DNA of 64,000 bases. It comes from GCA-958296115 sp965222445 (GTDB taxonomy: Bacteria; Chloroflexota; Dehalococcoidia; Lucifugimonadales; CAJWER01). The position numbers were made by a program, and so were the translations under genes. Shown here piece by piece: positions 34,875 to 42,633 of this stretch (the first letter of the stretch is position 1; every line of letters begins with the position of its first letter). The notes beneath the pieces are model-generated. The model was not told the DNA's origin. It saw nothing but the letters and a program-made list of their open reading frames with translations, and ran no database searches. Where the stretch lies: positions 2,790,001 to 2,854,000 of the forward strand of contig CBDCTY010000002.1 of assembly GCA_965222445.1 (NCBI GenBank), given 5' to 3'.

Positions 34875-34898
34875 TCTTCCAAGGGTTGTCTTGGAAGA
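34875..34898 (+). terminator. Possible hairpin after the toxin-antitoxin pair
   Basis: TCTTCCAAG (34875-34883) and CTTGGAAGA (34890-34898) form a perfect 9-bp stem with a 6-base loop, 16 bases after the toxin stop. There is no T tract, so termination would be inefficient or factor-dependent. It could instead be a protein-binding palindrome. Confidence 0.35.
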
Positions 34899-34927
34899 TC
34901 ACGGAACTAGCGCTGTCTTTCCACTTC

Positions 34928-34936
34928 TGATATACT
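34928..34936 (+). promoter_or_regulatory. Extended -10 promoter upstream of the TPP riboswitch
   Basis: TGATATACT matches the extended -10 pattern TGnTATAAT with one difference. No good -35 box is seen. Transcription would begin near 34943, about 15 bases before the riboswitch aptamer. Confidence 0.55.
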
Positions 34937-34956
34937 GCCGTCCAGCGAAACATAGA

Positions 34957-35047
34957 CTCTGGGGGAGCTTGGGTTTTTCCAGGCTGAGAGGTTCCGGGAG
35001 GCGGGACGACCCCTCGACCTGATCTGGGTAATGCCAGCGAAGGGAAT
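34957..35047 (+). promoter_or_regulatory. TPP riboswitch (THI element)
   Basis: The conserved aptamer core is read directly: GGGGGAGC at 34961-34968, CTGAGAGG at 34984-34991, then CCCCTCGACCTGATCTGGGT (35010-35029) and AATGCCAGCGAAGGGAA. These match the THI-box helices and the pyrimidine- and pyrophosphate-sensor loops. An intrinsic terminator follows 14 bases later, so control is probably by TPP-dependent transcription termination. It governs the SSS transporter and presumably thiD. Confidence 0.95.
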
Positions 35048-35061
35048 ATGCGCAATCGCAG

Positions 35062-35089
35062 GCCACCCATAGGAATCGGGTGGCTTTTT
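35062..35089 (+). terminator. Riboswitch expression-platform terminator
   Basis: GCCACCC (35062-35068) pairs with GGGTGGC (35078-35084) and is followed by TTTTTGTTTT. Outside it, GCGCAATCGC (35050s) and TTGCGCGAT (about 35093-35101) are complementary and could extend or compete with the stem. The hairpin lies between the TPP aptamer and the transporter ATG. Confidence 0.88.
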
Positions 35090-35118
35090 GTTTTGCGCGA
35101 TACGCAGGAGGAGCGGTA

Positions 35119-36597
35119 ATGATAGACAGCATGTGGGCGGCGTTGATCGCATTGGGTACTGCCGCAGTATTCGTGGCCGCGGGCGTCCTGTACGTCCGGA
35201 GGCGGACACTGAGCGTCGAGGACTACCTGGTTTCGCGAAACAGCGCGGGCGGAGGACTTGCCACAGCTACCTTGGTGGCGTCGGTCATCGGGGCGTGGGT
35301 GCTATTCAGCCCGGGCGAAGCCGGGACCTGGGCAGGTCTGGTGGCACTGGTCGGCTATGGCATAGGGCAGGCTGCGCCTCTTGCGGCCTTCGTCTTCGTG
35401 GGGCCGAGGATGCGTGCTCTCATGCCGGACGGACACTCCCTGACCGAGTTTGTGCGTCACCGGTACGGGCGGGCCATGCACCTGCTCGTTCTGGCTGTCA
35501 TCGTCTTCTACATGTTCGTATTCCTGTCGGCTGAGCTGACTGGCATAGCTACGGCGTTCAACCTGCTGGCTGGAACGGACCTAGGGCTGACTGCCCTGAT
35601 CGTCGGCCTGCTGACGGTGGTGTACACTGCCTACGGCGGCCTGCGAGCGTCGTTATTCACTGACGGAATTCAGTTCGTCCTGATCCTGCCGCTCCTAATC
35701 CTGGCGTTCGTCGCTGCTGCTGCGGCCCTGGGAGGCTTCGGGGATGCTTTCGCCCCGGTGAGCGAAAAGCGGCCCGAGCTCCTGTCCTTTACTCACCGCC
35801 CTGGAATCGAGTTCGGAGTGACGCTGATCATCGCGATCTTGGCGGCCAATATGTTCCACCAGGGTTTCTGGCAGCGGGTCTATACGTGCAGGGACGACGC
35901 GACCATGCGGCGGGGGTTCGCGGCGGCGGGAGCTATCGTAATCCCGGTCATCGTCTTGGCGGGCGTACTAGGTATCTGGGCGGTCGGGAAGGACCTCGTG
36001 ACCCTCGACAATGCATCCGGCGCAGCGTTCGTGCTGGTGGAGGCAGTGATGCCCACATGGGCGGTCGTAGCCGTGCTCGTGCTAGCGCTGGTGCTGGTGA
36101 TGAGCAGCATGGATACGCTCCTGAACGGCATAGCCAGCGCAGTGACGAGCGACCTGGCCGCGATGAGGGACAAGGTGAGCAGCTCGACTCTCCTCCGCTC
36201 CTCCAGAGGTCTCACGGTAGTGCTGGTGTTGCCTGCGATTCTGATAGCTTCCCAGGGTTACAGCGTCTTGTACATGTTCCTGATTGCCGACATGGTGTGC
36301 GCCGCCGTGGTCTTCCCCGTGTTCTGGGGGCTGTACTCGAGAGAGTTTGACGGTAGGGCGGCAGCTGTGAGCAGCGTGATAGGGCTGATCGCCGGAGTCC
36401 TGTTCTTCCCCACACCGGAAGCGCCGTACCTGGCAGGCTGGATACTGGATATAGACTGGGCCACACAGCTGCTGGCGAGCTTTGCCTTCGCCCTGGGGGC
36501 CTCCACCGCTGCTAGTCTCGTGCTGTCCGTGCTGCCCCGCCGCGAATCCTACGACTTCACCCGTCTGGCCCAGCAGGTCAAGTTGATTGCCGATTGA
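35119..36597 (+). CDS. TPP-regulated SSS-family transporter (candidate ThiV)
   Basis: The 492-residue protein has about 13 membrane helices of the sodium:solute symporter family (PanF/PutP type), with VEDYLVSRNSAGG, PDGHSLTEFVRHRYG and TAYGGLRASLFTDGIQF. Because a TPP riboswitch lies directly upstream and thiD follows, the likely cargo is thiamine or a pyrimidine precursor (HMP or an amino-HMP). ThiV of other bacteria is an SSS transporter predicted to do this. ATG at 35119 with AGGAGGA ten bases before. No thiC or thiE is seen here, suggesting uptake and salvage. Confidence 0.87.
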   Translation: MIDSMWAALIALGTAAVFVAAGVLYVRRRTLSVEDYLVSRNSAGGGLATATLVASVIGAWVLFSPGEAGTWAGLVALVGYGIGQAAPLAAFVFVGPRMRALMPDGHSLTEFVRHRYGRAMHLLVLAVIVFYMFVFLSAELTGIATAFNLLAGTDLGLTALIVGLLTVVYTAYGGLRASLFTDGIQFVLILPLLILAFVAAAAALGGFGDAFAPVSEKRPELLSFTHRPGIEFGVTLIIAILAANMFHQGFWQRVYTCRDDATMRRGFAAAGAIVIPVIVLAGVLGIWAVGKDLVTLDNASGAAFVLVEAVMPTWAVVAVLVLALVLVMSSMDTLLNGIASAVTSDLAAMRDKVSSSTLLRSSRGLTVVLVLPAILIASQGYSVLYMFLIADMVCAAVVFPVFWGLYSREFDGRAAAVSSVIGLIAGVLFFPTPEAPYLAGWILDIDWATQLLASFAFALGASTAASLVLSVLPRRESYDFTRLAQQVKLIAD

Positions 36598-36620
36598 TGT
36601 ATCATCTGGCAGTCAGTGCG

Positions 36621-36770
36621 ATGGATGAGACCAAAGGTGAACGGCGGGAGGGGAAGAGGCGAAAGCGTCGTGAGATGCGAGTCGTCGGTCGCAGCGTTCG
36701 CGCATTGCAGGACATCATCCGGCGGCGGGCGAAGGAGGCCAAGAGCAAAGATGGACTCCGTGCCTCCTAG
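36621..36770 (+). CDS. Small basic 49-residue ORF in the thiamine operon
   Basis: MDETKGERREGKRRKRREMR starts a 49-residue frame that is rich in Arg and Lys and ends in a predicted helix (SVRALQDIIRRRAKEAKSKDG). It fills the space between the transporter stop (36597) and thiD (36822). No family is recognised. It could be a nucleic-acid-binding small protein or a chance frame; only poor ribosome-binding sequence is seen. The shadow frame at 36616 looks less protein-like. Confidence 0.35.
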   Translation: MDETKGERREGKRRKRREMRVVGRSVRALQDIIRRRAKEAKSKDGLRAS

Positions 36771-36821
36771 GGGGCGGCTTCTGGAAAGAGCCGTCCAGAG
36801 GTTCCGCGTGGTGGCGCAAGC

Positions 36822-37616
36822 ATGACTTCAGTTCCGCGTGCTATGACCATAGCAGGCTCCGATTCGGGAGGGGGCGCCGGGATTCAGGCGGACCTGAAGA
36901 CGTTCGCGGCCCACGGCGTCTACGGCACCTCGGTCCTGACCGCGATCACGGCCCAGAACACCGTGGGCGTAACCGATGTGCTGGAGCTGCCCGTGACCCT
37001 CGTCGAGTCCCAGATGAAGGCGGTCATGTCGGACATAGGAGCAGATGCCGTCAAGACAGGGATGCTGTCGAGCGCGGCCATCATCGAGGCCGTGGCCAGG
37101 AGAATGAGCGGGGCCGGAATCGGCAATCTCGTCGTCGACCCTGTGATGGTGGCGAAGGGCGGCGACCGGCTGCTTCGTGAAGACGCTGTTGACGCCCTGA
37201 GGACGCTCCTCGTGCCCCTGGCGACACTGGTGACGCCGAATGTCCCTGAGGCAGAGGTGCTCACGGGACGCGCCATAAGGGACGTGGATGGAGCCAGCGA
37301 AGCCGCGCGTGACATTGTCGCCATGGGCGCCAGCGCAGTCGTTGTGAAGGGCGGGCACCTGGACGGGCCGGCATCGGACATCTACTATGACGGGGACGAG
37401 ATGAAAGTGCTCACTGCGCCCCGCATCACTACGACGAGCACCCACGGCACGGGGTGCACGTTTGCGTCGGCCATCGCAGCGGGGCTGGCCAAGGGCATCG
37501 GCGTCCGCGAGGCGGTGACCGAGGCCAAGCGGTACGTCACCGAGGCGATCCGACGGGCGGCCCCAATCGGGCGAGGCTACGGCCCTCTCAACCATTTCCC
37601 CAGCCTGGCGGATTGA
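36822..37616 (+). CDS. thiD: Hydroxymethylpyrimidine/phosphomethylpyrimidine kinase
   Basis: The 264-residue ribokinase-fold enzyme phosphorylates HMP and HMP-P for thiamine pyrophosphate synthesis. Signatures are TIAGSDSGGGAGIQADLKTF, TSVLTAITAQNT, DPVMVAKGGDRLL, TPNVPEAEVLTG, and the anion hole with catalytic Cys in TSTHGTGCTFASAIAAGLA. It lies downstream of the TPP riboswitch transporter and fits a salvage route. The next gene starts 16 bases after its stop. Confidence 0.96.
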   Translation: MTSVPRAMTIAGSDSGGGAGIQADLKTFAAHGVYGTSVLTAITAQNTVGVTDVLELPVTLVESQMKAVMSDIGADAVKTGMLSSAAIIEAVARRMSGAGIGNLVVDPVMVAKGGDRLLREDAVDALRTLLVPLATLVTPNVPEAEVLTGRAIRDVDGASEAARDIVAMGASAVVVKGGHLDGPASDIYYDGDEMKVLTAPRITTTSTHGTGCTFASAIAAGLAKGIGVREAVTEAKRYVTEAIRRAAPIGRGYGPLNHFPSLAD

Positions 37617-37631
37617 CCTGGAGCGAATCGA

Positions 37632-38588
37632 GTGGCGCTATTCCTGACCGAAGACGACGTAGACAGCCTGCTGACGATGGACGCTGCCATTGAGGCGCTT
37701 GAAGATGGGTTCCGGCACCAGGCGGCCGGTAAGGCCTCGAACAGCCCAAGGCGGCGAATCCGGATGGGTGGCGGCATGTTCCACTTCATGGCCGCCGCCG
37801 ACAGGTCGACCGGCGTGACGGGGATGAAGTGGTACGGCGCCTTTGGTCCGGGAGGCCCGCGATTTCACGTCCAGCTTAGCGACTCCGAAACGGGGGAGCT
37901 GCTGGCGTTGATGGAGGCGGGTAGATTGGGCCAGATACGCACGGGAGCCGCCAGCGGCGTTGCGACGAAGTACATGGCCCGCCCCGACGCGCGGACCATG
38001 GGCGTGATCGGTTCAGGCTACCAGGCCGAGACGCAGCTGGAGGCCATCTGCCGGGTCCGCCCGGTCGAACGAGTGCGGGTCTTCAGCAGAACGCCGGAGC
38101 GGCGCAATGCCTTCGCGGAAAGGGCCGCGTCGAGTCTCGGCGTCGAAGTGACAGCCGTGGACACCGCAGAGGAGTGCGTGAGGGACGCGGATGTCGTGGC
38201 CGTCATCACGTCGGCCACGTCGCCGGTGCTTAAAGGCGACTGGCTCGCCGAGGGTACGCACGTCAATGCGGCGGGCGGCAACCACTGGCAGCGCCGGGAG
38301 CTCGACGGCAGGGCCGTTGCGCGGGCGAACGTCATCGTGGCCGACGACGCGGAACAGGCCCGTATGGAGTGCGCGGACCTGATCCACCCCGTCGAGCGGG
38401 GAGCGCTGACGTGGCAGAGGGTGCGTGAGCTGTGGGAGGTAGTGTCGGGAGCAGTTGCCGGACGCACCTCCCCGAACGACATCACCCTTTTCGAGTCCCA
38501 GGGCGTCGCCCTAGAGGACATAGCTGCGGGATTCCACGTCTACCGGCTTGCAAGGGAGCGCGGCGTCGGCACGGAAGTGCCAGGGTGA
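37632..38588 (+). CDS. Ornithine cyclodeaminase/mu-crystallin family protein
   Basis: The 318-residue NAD(P)-binding protein has TGMKWYGAFGPGG with a substrate-binding Lys, ALMEAGRLGQIRTGAASGVATKYMA, and the Rossmann loop GVIGSGYQAETQLEAICRVR. The family includes ornithine cyclodeaminase, alanine dehydrogenase and ketimine reductases, and motifs do not decide among them. The start is GTG at 37632. It follows thiD closely and may be co-transcribed, though a thiamine role is not evident. Confidence 0.86.
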   Translation: MALFLTEDDVDSLLTMDAAIEALEDGFRHQAAGKASNSPRRRIRMGGGMFHFMAAADRSTGVTGMKWYGAFGPGGPRFHVQLSDSETGELLALMEAGRLGQIRTGAASGVATKYMARPDARTMGVIGSGYQAETQLEAICRVRPVERVRVFSRTPERRNAFAERAASSLGVEVTAVDTAEECVRDADVVAVITSATSPVLKGDWLAEGTHVNAAGGNHWQRRELDGRAVARANVIVADDAEQARMECADLIHPVERGALTWQRVRELWEVVSGAVAGRTSPNDITLFESQGVALEDIAAGFHVYRLARERGVGTEVPG

Positions 38589-38622
38589 GCGGACGTCCCA
38601 AGATCGAGGATCGGAGGCAGCG

Positions 38623-39687
38623 ATGACCGCCGAAAACACGGGCATGGTGCAGACAGTGCTGGGAACCGTCCATCCAGATGAACTGGGGGTGACGCTGACG
38701 CACGAGCACCTGCTGATCGACCTGGCGTTTCATCGAGGGCCGCCCACCGAGGCGTTCCTCAGGGAGATCTACAACAGGCCGGTCACGCTAGAGACGGTCG
38801 GATACCTGAGGCACTACGGATACCCGAACCGCGACGACGTTCAGCTTCTGGACATCGAGACCGCCATCGAGGAGATCAGCCTGTACAAGCAGCATGGCGG
38901 AGTCTCCGTCGTTGACGCTACGAGCATTGGGATCTCGCGGGACCCGGTAGCGCTGGCGCGCATAGCGAGGGCCACGGGGCTGAACATAATCATGGGCTCG
39001 TCGCACTACGTCGGCTCGAGTCACCCTCCGGACATGTCCGACCGAACGGAGGACGCCATCTTCGAGCAGATCGTCGAGGACGTCACGGTCGGTGTCGACG
39101 GTACGGGGATCAGGTCCGGGATCATAGGCGAGGTCGGGTGCAACTATCCGCTGACCGACAACGAGCGAAAGGTCGTGCGCGCCTCGGGCAGGGCCCAGAA
39201 GGCAACCGGAGCTCCGCTGCTCATACACCCCGGACGCGGCGAGACCTCGCCGTTCGAGATTATGGAGATCCTGCAAGACGTGGCCGCCGACCTGTCCAAG
39301 ACCATCATTGGCCACATCGACCGGACGGTGTTCCTGCGGGAGAACCTCAAGGCTATCGCCGACGCGGGCTGCTACCTGGAGTGGGACCTGTTCGGCTCCG
39401 AACAGTCACTGTACGTCCACAACCTGTCGATCGACATGCCAAGCGACGCCAAGCGTATGGACGACATAGCCTGGGTCATCGAACAGGGACACGGCGACAG
39501 GGTGGTCGTGGCGCAGGACGTGTGCAACAAGAAACAGCTGATCCGATACGGCGGCTACGGCTACGCCTACATCCTGGCATCCATACTACCCCGAATGCGC
39601 CGCCGTGGATTCACAGAGGAGTCCATCCACCGCATACTGGTCGACAATCCCGCAAGGGTCCTGCCTTTCGCCGATCCCGCCGGGTAG
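38623..39687 (+). CDS. Phosphotriesterase-family metal-dependent hydrolase
   Basis: This 354-residue TIM-barrel amidohydrolase has the HxH motif in THEHLLIDLAF, GIIGEVGCNYPL where a Glu stands in place of the carboxylated Lys (as in PHP-type members), LIHPGRGE, IGHIDRT and VAQDVCNKKQL with the metal Asp. Known relatives are lactonases, PHP proteins and organophosphate hydrolases. The preceding gene acts on amino-acid-like substrates; a shared pathway is possible but unproven. ATG 38623 follows GGAGGCAG. Confidence 0.87.
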   Translation: MTAENTGMVQTVLGTVHPDELGVTLTHEHLLIDLAFHRGPPTEAFLREIYNRPVTLETVGYLRHYGYPNRDDVQLLDIETAIEEISLYKQHGGVSVVDATSIGISRDPVALARIARATGLNIIMGSSHYVGSSHPPDMSDRTEDAIFEQIVEDVTVGVDGTGIRSGIIGEVGCNYPLTDNERKVVRASGRAQKATGAPLLIHPGRGETSPFEIMEILQDVAADLSKTIIGHIDRTVFLRENLKAIADAGCYLEWDLFGSEQSLYVHNLSIDMPSDAKRMDDIAWVIEQGHGDRVVVAQDVCNKKQLIRYGGYGYAYILASILPRMRRRGFTEESIHRILVDNPARVLPFADPAG

Positions 39688-39742
39688 CTGCAACGAACAT
39701 GGGTGATATACTGCCGCTACTGCGGGTTGGAGTGCGGGCACG

Positions 39743-40825
39743 ATGACCGAGCACGTGGGAGAGAAGCTCCGCAAGATGGCCACGTACCAGAAGCTCACAA
39801 GAGTGAAGTTGGTGCGATTCACCGCCTTCTCGGATCTGGACCTAGAGCTTTCACCGGGCATCAACGTCCTTGTGGGCGCTAACGGCACGGGCAAGACACA
39901 CCTGCTGAAGGTATGCTACGCAGCGTGCGACGTTTCGAAGACCGGCGAGTCCTTTGCGGAGAAGTTGGTCCGGGTGTTCCTTCCGTCTGGCCGTGCCATC
40001 GGGAGGCTGGTCAAGCGTCAACAGGGCAGTACCAGGGGTGCGGTAGAGGTATTTCGTGAGGACATGAAACTCCGGGCTTCTTTCACGAATCACTCCACGG
40101 TGTCGAGGTCTGCCACCGTAACGGGCGCCAAGGATTGGGGAGAGTCGCCTGTCAAGAGCGCCTACATCCCTGCGAAAGAGATGCTATCCAACGCGCCGGG
40201 ATTCCTGTCGCTCTATGCGCATAGAGAGATACACTTTGACGAGGTCTACAAGGATCTTCTTGATCGAGCATATCTGCCGCCGCTGCGCGGCCCCATAGAC
40301 AAGCGGCGCAGGCCATTGCTTGCCAGCCTGCAGAAAGCCATCGACGGGAAGGTCTACTACAAGAACGAGGAGTTCTTCCTGCGCAACAGGCAGGGCGATC
40401 TCGAATTCACCCTGCTGGCCGAGGGGATGCGCAAGCTGGGGCTGCTGTGGCTGCTGATCCAGAACGGGACGCTGTTGGATATACGAGGCCAGATTACAGG
40501 CTCCGTGCTGTTCTGGGACGAGCCGGAGAACAACCTGAACCCGAATATGATCGGAGTGCTCATAGACATTCTGCTGAAGCTGCGTAGGGCCGGCGTGCAG
40601 GTATTCATAGCGACCCATGACGTGGTGGTCCTCAAGGAACTCGATCTTCGAATGAAGCCCAGCGACAAGGTGGCGTTTCATGCGCTCGGCAGCAGCGAGG
40701 AGGGGGAGATAGTGTGTCGCACGGCGAGCAGCTACCTCGACATCGAGCCCAACGCTATTGCAGGAACTTTTACGGGCCTCTACGACCGCAGAATTAGGCA
40801 CAGCTTGGGAAGCTTAGTGCAATGA
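39743..40825 (+). CDS. AAA-family (ABC-ATPase-like) ATP-binding protein of a two-gene cassette
   Basis: The 360-residue protein has Walker A GANGTGKT (45-52), an aromatic-rich middle with YIPAKEML, a signature-like segment LLAEGMRKLGLLWLLIQNG, Walker B VLFWDEPENN (Asp259, Glu260) and a switch His in ATHD (292). This is the AAA_15/AAA_21 arrangement seen in OLD-like, RloC-like and many phage-defence ATPases. No nuclease domain is fused to it. Its stop overlaps the next gene (ATGA), so the two should act together. Base composition is lower in G+C than neighbouring genes, hinting at transfer. Confidence 0.82.
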   Translation: MTEHVGEKLRKMATYQKLTRVKLVRFTAFSDLDLELSPGINVLVGANGTGKTHLLKVCYAACDVSKTGESFAEKLVRVFLPSGRAIGRLVKRQQGSTRGAVEVFREDMKLRASFTNHSTVSRSATVTGAKDWGESPVKSAYIPAKEMLSNAPGFLSLYAHREIHFDEVYKDLLDRAYLPPLRGPIDKRRRPLLASLQKAIDGKVYYKNEEFFLRNRQGDLEFTLLAEGMRKLGLLWLLIQNGTLLDIRGQITGSVLFWDEPENNLNPNMIGVLIDILLKLRRAGVQVFIATHDVVVLKELDLRMKPSDKVAFHALGSSEEGEIVCRTASSYLDIEPNAIAGTFTGLYDRRIRHSLGSLVQ

Positions 40826-41334
40826 CCGTCTTCCAGGAACGCGACCTGGAGATTACCATTCCAGACGGCGTTCACGCGCGGCGATTTGACGGGGATGAGC
40901 ACGGACTAAGCCACTGCATGAAAGCTGTGGACTTCGTAGTTGAGCTTTCAGACCGCTATTTGTTCATAGAGTTCACAGACCCGCAGCACCCGAGGGCTCC
41001 AGCCGGAAATCTGGAGGAATCAATTCAGGACTTCCAGAGTGGAAAACTCGACGAGGAGCTCAAATACAAGTACAGAGACTCGTTCCTATACGAATGGGCG
41101 TCAGGAAGAGCAGACAAGCCAATCTACTACTTGGTATTGGTTGCCCTAGACAGTCTGTCGTCAGACGACTTGGATAACAGGAAGGATAAACTGGAGCAGA
41201 AGCTACCCTTGCGGCTACCCGAGTCCGTCTCATGGCTTCGCTCTCTTGTTAATGGATGTACTGTGTTCAACATAGAATCGTGGAACAGGAATCTCCCCCA
41301 TTATCCTGTCAGCCGCCGATCAAATCGGCCATGA
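40822..41334 (+). CDS. Unknown partner of the AAA ATPase
   Basis: The 170-residue protein is not recognised. It has KAVDFVVELSDRYLFIEFTD, which resembles the strand pair of PD-(D/E)xK nucleases (Asp, then Glu-x-Thr where Lys is usual), followed by ELKYKYRDSFLYEWAS, KPIYYLVLVALDSL and a tail VFNIESWNRNLPHYP. A nuclease role is only a suggestion. About half of the bases are G or C, clearly below the surrounding genes. It has no signal or membrane segment. ATGA overlap with the ATPase gene argues for a functional pair. Confidence 0.75.
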   Translation: MTVFQERDLEITIPDGVHARRFDGDEHGLSHCMKAVDFVVELSDRYLFIEFTDPQHPRAPAGNLEESIQDFQSGKLDEELKYKYRDSFLYEWASGRADKPIYYLVLVALDSLSSDDLDNRKDKLEQKLPLRLPESVSWLRSLVNGCTVFNIESWNRNLPHYPVSRRSNRP

Positions 41335-41362
41335 TGGGCAGCAGCCCTCTGGAATCTATATC

Positions 41363-42598
41363 GTGACGGCAGGGCAGGGGGTTTCCGGAGCGCCCGAAGT
41401 TGCGCCTGGGCGCGGCCTGCTGGCCGTCGTGGTCGTCGCTGGGCACGCGGTCAAGCATGTCTTCAACTCCGGCATGAGGGCGTTGCTCCTGCCTGAGATC
41501 AAGATCGGGCTGGGGCTGAGCGCATCACAGTTCGGTGCGCTCCTGACCGCCAGCCAGGTCACGTCGTGGGGCACCACGGTAGGGGCGGGCTATTTGGGCG
41601 ACCGCTTCAGCAACAGGGCGGCCCTGATGCTCGGCATCTCACTGGCGATGACCGGCGTCTCATTCTTCATCGCCGGACACGCGGCGACGTACGCTGTCAT
41701 GTTCGTGGCGATGCTGTTGGTCGGCATGGGCCCGTCGCTCTACCACCCGCCGGCCCTGGGCGAGCTGTCCCGGCACTTTCCAGACAAACGAGGCTTCGCC
41801 ATATCGCTCCACGGCATGGGTGGCAACGCTGGCGAGGTCCTGGGACCGATAGTCACCGCCGGGATGCTTGGCCTGGCCTCGTGGCGCGGAGTCCTGCAGG
41901 TCAGCCTCTTGCCCGCACTGTTGGCCGGACTGCTGATCTGGGTGGTCATGCGCTCCATAACGAGCCGACGTCCCCAGTCGGCCTCCACGCGAGCGTACCT
42001 CTCTACCATCGGAGAAGTGCTCAGGAATCCTGTGATGGTTTTCGTGGTGGTCATAGCGGCCATCAGGAGCGCCGGTGACGGGCCCGTTACGGGCTTCCTT
42101 CCCGTCTACCTGAGGGAAGACCTGGGATTCTCGGAGCTCCGCGTGGCCGTATACCTGTCGCTTTCCCAGGTGGCAGGCCTTGTCACGCAGCCAGTGTTCG
42201 GCCACGCTTCGGAGACCTACGGACGGAAGGCGGTGCTGCTTCCAGGCGTGGCAGCCGTCGCCCTGCTCTCATTCGGGTTCGCGACGGTAGACGCGGGCGT
42301 CTTCCTGATGCTGCTTATCATCGCCAAGGGCGCCTTTAGCTTCCCGCTCCATCACATGTTCATCGCCGCCGGGATGGATGTCGCACGGGGGAATGTCCAG
42401 TCGACAGTGGTGTCCCTGATATACGGCGCCGGATTCCTGGGTACCTTCTCGCCCTGGTTTGCGGGATACCTGGTGGACCGCTTCGGCATACACAGCGCCT
42501 TCCTGTACGGTGGCGCCGTGTCGCTGGTGGCGGCGGCGATGCTCGTTTTCCTGAGGCTGCCCAAGACTTCCCGGCAGCTGGAGCAGGCCTCCGGCTGA
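41363..42598 (+). CDS. MFS transporter, fosmidomycin-resistance (Fsr)-like
   Basis: The 411-residue protein has 12 membrane helices. The segment VGMGPSLYHPPALGELSRHF and then RGFAISLHGMGGNAGEVLGP is the mark of the Fsr-like branch of MFS exporters, with YHP in helix 4 and the antiporter-like GxGGNxGxxxGP. Loop 2-3 reads GYLGDRFSNRAAL. It probably exports a drug or small metabolite by proton antiport. The start is GTG at 41363; no operon partner is evident. Confidence 0.87.
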   Translation: MTAGQGVSGAPEVAPGRGLLAVVVVAGHAVKHVFNSGMRALLLPEIKIGLGLSASQFGALLTASQVTSWGTTVGAGYLGDRFSNRAALMLGISLAMTGVSFFIAGHAATYAVMFVAMLLVGMGPSLYHPPALGELSRHFPDKRGFAISLHGMGGNAGEVLGPIVTAGMLGLASWRGVLQVSLLPALLAGLLIWVVMRSITSRRPQSASTRAYLSTIGEVLRNPVMVFVVVIAAIRSAGDGPVTGFLPVYLREDLGFSELRVAVYLSLSQVAGLVTQPVFGHASETYGRKAVLLPGVAAVALLSFGFATVDAGVFLMLLIIAKGAFSFPLHHMFIAAGMDVARGNVQSTVVSLIYGAGFLGTFSPWFAGYLVDRFGIHSAFLYGGAVSLVAAAMLVFLRLPKTSRQLEQASG

Positions 42599-42633
42599 AG
42601 ACACAGTTCCCCTTACCTGCGTCAGACGGTAGG

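Noticed and set aside
36616..36825. 69-codon frame in the thiamine operon gap
   Set aside because: It is out of frame with the more protein-like 49-residue ORF, and its sequence is low-complexity Gly/Arg/Ser.
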